Shown here one piece after another: positions 7,673 to 11,087 of a DNA stretch of 11,087 nucleotides. The stretch's first letter is position 1. Every line of letters starts with the position of its first letter. The position numbers and the translations under genes were made by a program. The notes under the pieces were generated by a model. That model was not told the DNA's origin, did no database searches, and saw only the letters and a list, made by a program, of their open reading frames with translations. The DNA is from Dipetalonema caudispina (taxonomy: Eukaryota; Nematoda; Chromadorea; Rhabditida; Onchocercidae), in contig JABVXV010000749.1 in assembly GCA_013365325.1 (NCBI GenBank), forward strand, positions 1 through 11,087, given 5' to 3'.

Positions 7673-8235
7673 GGCTGAAAGCTGAACAGGTGTTCATAAT
7701 ACTGCTACATCTCATATGAATGCATTTCAATTTGTTGCCACAAAAAGATAATAATATTTAAAGCTAATAGAAATTTAAATTATTAAATGGGATAAAATTA
7801 AAGGGTAAAACAATAATTAATTTGTTGCAGATGTAAATTTTAAAATTAATTGTAAAGATTTAAAATGGAATTTAAAAAAAAAAAGAAATTTGCAATATAT
7901 GGAAAGGAATAAAAAGTACATCCTATACGGCAATATAAGCTTAAAATTTGTAAAATAATTTAAAAATTATTGATATTTAATATTTTTTTTTCAAAATCTT
8001 GCCAATTTACAATAATAAAAGCAAACAGTTAGTTGAATTAATGAATCAATCAATTTTCAATTAATTTGTAATTAAAATTCAAAAAAAAAGAGAATAATTT
8101 CATTAAATCTATTATTAATCGAAAAGATTCGATAAAATGAAATATCTTTAACAATCCATTGAAGTAATGGAAAATAATGCAAAAAAAAAAAAAAAAACAG
8201 AAAACCTAATCATTTGAATGTTTATAAATATTGTG
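7673..8235. other. AT-rich non-coding stretch
   Basis: No gene seen. A short A run at 8180-8197 and scattered AT-rich sequence only. Confidence 0.6.
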
Positions 8236-8309
8236 ACAATAACAAAACAACAACAACAACAATAACAACAGCAACAACAACAGTAACAACAGCAACAACA
8301 ACAATAATA
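8236..8309. repeat. CAA/CAG trinucleotide tract
   Basis: CAA units with CAG and AAT interruptions. Part of it repeats with a 21-base period (ACAACAGCAACAACAACA with AGT or AAT spacers). A plus-strand frame reads it as poly-Thr and runs on to 8417, but there is no supporting splice structure or domain. Confidence 0.9.
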
Positions 8310-10300
8310 TTATCTAGAATTATTTGTACAAAACAAAATTATCATTTTGTGGTACAACTTGAAAGAATCTGTTGCTATGATTTCCTTCACAAACTCTATA
8401 ATTTCATGGATAATTAATTGATACAACGAGCGAGATGTGGGAAAAAAGGAATTTTTCACATTCAAAATAAAAAAAAAAAGAAGTATTTTAAAGGGAAGCA
8501 TTGTCACTTTTTATGTAATAGTAAACCAAAAAAAAAAGAGTACATAATTCTGATTTAAATTTTATGAAGCGTTAAGAAATAATTATTGATATCATTTTTT
8601 TTGTTTTTTTTTCTTTTTTTTTTTTTTGAAAACATCAAAGAAACCGTATCAGTTAAAAAACAATGAAATGGTTGATAATATATAATAAATAAAAAAATGA
8701 TATGCATTAATATTATGTATCCGGAATGAAGTTATTGTTTAATAACATTAAGAAAAAGTGAAACTGTTGGACTATCCTTTATCTATCGTTGCATTCATCT
8801 TCAATTAATTCACCGATATTTCTTTTAAATTTAAAAAATTAAATACTCACATAACATAGTATTTTACTAAATAAACCATTTTAATTCCATTATTCCAATT
8901 TTATTTGAATTCGATACAATGGGATAATTTGCTATCAAATAGCATGCGCTTTATCTTATTCATTATCATATTTTATTTACAATTATCAATTCCAGCAATC
9001 TTTTATTGATAATATTTACGATTATTTCATTAGTTTATTATTTTGTATTCATTAAAAAAGAGATTTTAAAAAGTTTGCGTGATTTTACTAAAAAACATAC
9101 GCGAAAATTAATGATGAACTAAGCGACAAAAATAAAATTGTTTTTTAAATTAAAAAAAAAGAAATGAATGGAGTTTTGAGATATGAAAAGAAAAAACGAA
9201 AAATTAACAAGAGATAGTGAGAAGTGAAACGAAGTTTTACTAAAATGTATGAAATAGAATAGATAAGAATAAGAAAATTTGAAATGGAAAAAAATTAAAT
9301 CGAATTTATTTGATTGTTCGTTATAAGCAAAATATATAATAGACAAATTAATATTATTTTTGTACATTTATGCTCTAATTCAAATTGTCAACCTAAATAA
9401 GTCGTATGAAAATTAATTAATGGCAGATTTCAGAAATTGCAAAACGTATAAATACAATTTGTTTAATAATTATTGATGAACGATAACAACTCTTAATCAT
9501 CCCAAGTTTGTTTTAATGCAGTCCACTTTCATTTTAATTAATTTAAGCTAGTAAAATTTCATTTAATGATAACAGTAACAATAATAAATCATATCTGTCG
9601 CATAACATTATTCAAATAATATGTCATTTTTCAAATTATAAAATACATTACGCGTAATATTCTTCATTTTCAAAAATTTTTTTTCCCTATAAAACCTACA
9701 AATAATTGATCATATATATATAATTGCTTTTTTAATTTATAATGATAATTATACCATCTTACTGCCAATTTCATAAAATATACTTTGGTAAAGATATTTA
9801 TTTATTATATACATTTTTCAATTTCTTTTTTTCTCAAATATAGTAAAATTATTTGTAGGAAAAATGTAAAAAAAAAAAAGGAAGAAACAGGTTAAAAAGA
9901 TATGAAAAGGTGTAAAGCGCAAAACTGTCACGAAAAAAATTTGAAAAGAATGAAGAAACTTGACATATCATATGAGATAGGATAAAATATTGTTGAACAA
10001 ATAATGAATAAATGTTGTAAAATGATTCATAACAATGTTCTTATATGATATATGAAAAAAAAAAAAAAAACGAAATTTATTGAAAGAAAAATTTGAAAAT
10101 GATTTTTTAATAATTTTTATGCATATTATAATAGTAAAAAAATTTCGTTTTTTTTTTTGTATGATATTTTAAAAAAAAGTGACGTTTTTCCGCTTTTTTT
10201 TCCATCTTTTCTTTTCCTTTCTTTTTTTTTTTTTTTTGGCTCATATGCTTGGTCATTTATTTTATTCCTCATTTCTTTATTTAATTAAATATTATTTTAG
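8310..10300. other. AT-rich non-coding stretch
   Basis: Nothing supportable as a gene. The segment at about 8320-8440 is open in three frames on both strands (minus: SRSLYQLIIHEIIEFVKEI) but lacks splice sites that would define an exon. A 28-codon plus frame near 8735-8825 (KSETVGLSFIYRCIHL) also has no support. Homopolymer T and A runs lie at 8595-8628, 9868-9879, 10055-10070, 10150-10160 and 10222-10238. Confidence 0.55.
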
Positions 10301-10376
10301 AATTAATGAATGGATGGAAAAAAAGAGCAGCGTTTTCGCAGGAATGTAATTATTACATCCATTACCGGATAACTGT
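10301..10376 (+). CDS. Candidate plus-strand exon with ATG close behind a splice acceptor (weak)
   Basis: On the plus strand TATTATTTTAG ends at 10300. Five bases later comes ATG (10306), followed by a frame reading MNGWKKRAAFSQECNYYIHY and on to a GTAAAA donor-like site at 10377. The frame stays open to a TAG at about 10420. An acceptor a few bases before an ATG is the layout of a trans-spliced first exon in nematodes. The minus strand is a rival: TATATTTTACAG ending near 10374 opens two other frames over the same bases. G+C is raised here. No domain is recognised, so strand and reality are both open. Confidence 0.25.
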
Positions 10377-10380
10377 AAAA

Positions 10381-10832
10381 TATAAAATATTGGAATATCG
10401 GAAATTTCTCCTCAGAAAACTATAGCAATGATTATTAAATGTATTTAATAACATATTGAATATATTTAATAACTTGAATATAATCAGATGAAACAATATA
10501 TTAACTGGAAAACTATTAATTCATTGCTAAAAAATTTTCGTCTCTTTCTTTTTTTTGAAATTTCTACTTCTTTTATTTTTCGAAAAACTCATTTAAATCA
10601 ATTGTTAAGGTATTCATTTGTTTGATAACAACGATATTGTTTGAAAAATAAAAATTAATACTGAATAATCAAAATTTTATTTATTGCTAACCTATCGCTT
10701 TTGTTTTTGTATTTCTTTACAATGCATAGATTTTCGGTATTAAATTTCAAAATTATGCAAATTTTTCCAAAAATTTCAAAGATGAATTTAAAAAAGTAAC
10801 TTTTGAAAATAAATAAAAATATGATATGAGAA
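10381..10832. other. AT-rich non-coding stretch
   Basis: No supported feature. Repeated TATTTAATAACAT and ATATTTAATAACTTG near 10440-10475 form a small imperfect direct repeat. Confidence 0.55.
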
Positions 10833-10879
10833 TGGTAATAGTAGTAGTACTATCTATAATAGTAATTATACGTAATAGC

Positions 10880-11087
<208 letters not shown>

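Noticed and set aside
7394..7730. Two overlapping minus-strand open frames (77 and 68 codons)
   Set aside because: Both are generated by the 28-bp minisatellite and flanking purine-rich DNA; the repeat unit shifts frame each copy.
8214..8507. Poly-Thr plus-strand frame and overlapping minus-strand frame
   Set aside because: The first is the CAA/CAG tract; the second lacks splice borders, and a third frame is open too, so openness is not informative.

Overview
This window is a very AT-rich stretch of animal nuclear DNA, roughly one fifth G+C by eye. It is almost entirely non-coding, is packed with homopolymer A/T runs, and has long (AAT)n microsatellites at both ends. There is no bacterial-style gene organisation: no operons, no Shine-Dalgarno/ORF pattern, no rRNA or recognisable tRNA. 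Sequence that looks coding occurs only as short, relatively G+C-rich islands bounded by AG/GT splice signals, several of them the T-rich ...TTTTAG type. A GoLoco motif (a metazoan G-alpha regulatory peptide), T-rich short 3' splice sites and coding islands near 40% G+C in a much more AT-rich background suggest a nematode, perhaps a spirurid/filarial-type worm. The taxon is an inference; the eukaryotic, metazoan nature is firmer.

The one supported gene is on the minus strand. Three predicted exons are read in the order 4585-4488, 3664-3505 and 2892-2812. They join in a consistent reading frame: exon A ends two bases into a codon, exon B supplies the third base, and B and C meet on a codon boundary. 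Together they give about 113 residues. The first two exons encode a hydrophilic Ser/Asn-rich linker of unrecognised family. The third encodes a complete GoLoco (G-protein regulatory) motif with the diagnostic Q-x-x-R-L-D-D-Q-R core. The best interpretation is an internal or C-terminal part of a GoLoco protein of the AGS-3/GPSM (Pins/LGN) or GPR-1/2 class, which bind Gi/o-type G-alpha-GDP. The beginning and end of this gene are not identified. No TPR-coding exons are visible in the 6.5 kb upstream, so a very long intron, or a start outside the window, is implied.

By region: 1-250 is an AAT-to-ATT microsatellite. 250-384 is a small G+C-richer island open on both strands. 385-2460 is AT-rich with a few weak candidate exons. 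2812-4585 is the GoLoco gene segment, with a decayed partial duplicate of the GoLoco exon boundary at 3028-3108. 4586-10300 is mostly featureless AT-rich intron or intergenic DNA with scattered islands (about 5700-5844 and 6203-6276), a GAT run, an alternating purine/pyrimidine tract, a 28-bp purine-rich minisatellite (7573-7672) and a CAA/CAG tract (8236-8309). 10301-10376 is an island with splice-like signals facing both ways. 10880-11087 is a second AAT microsatellite. Most long open frames in this window are what AT-rich DNA, low-complexity tracts or antisense shadows produce, and they are not reported as genes.
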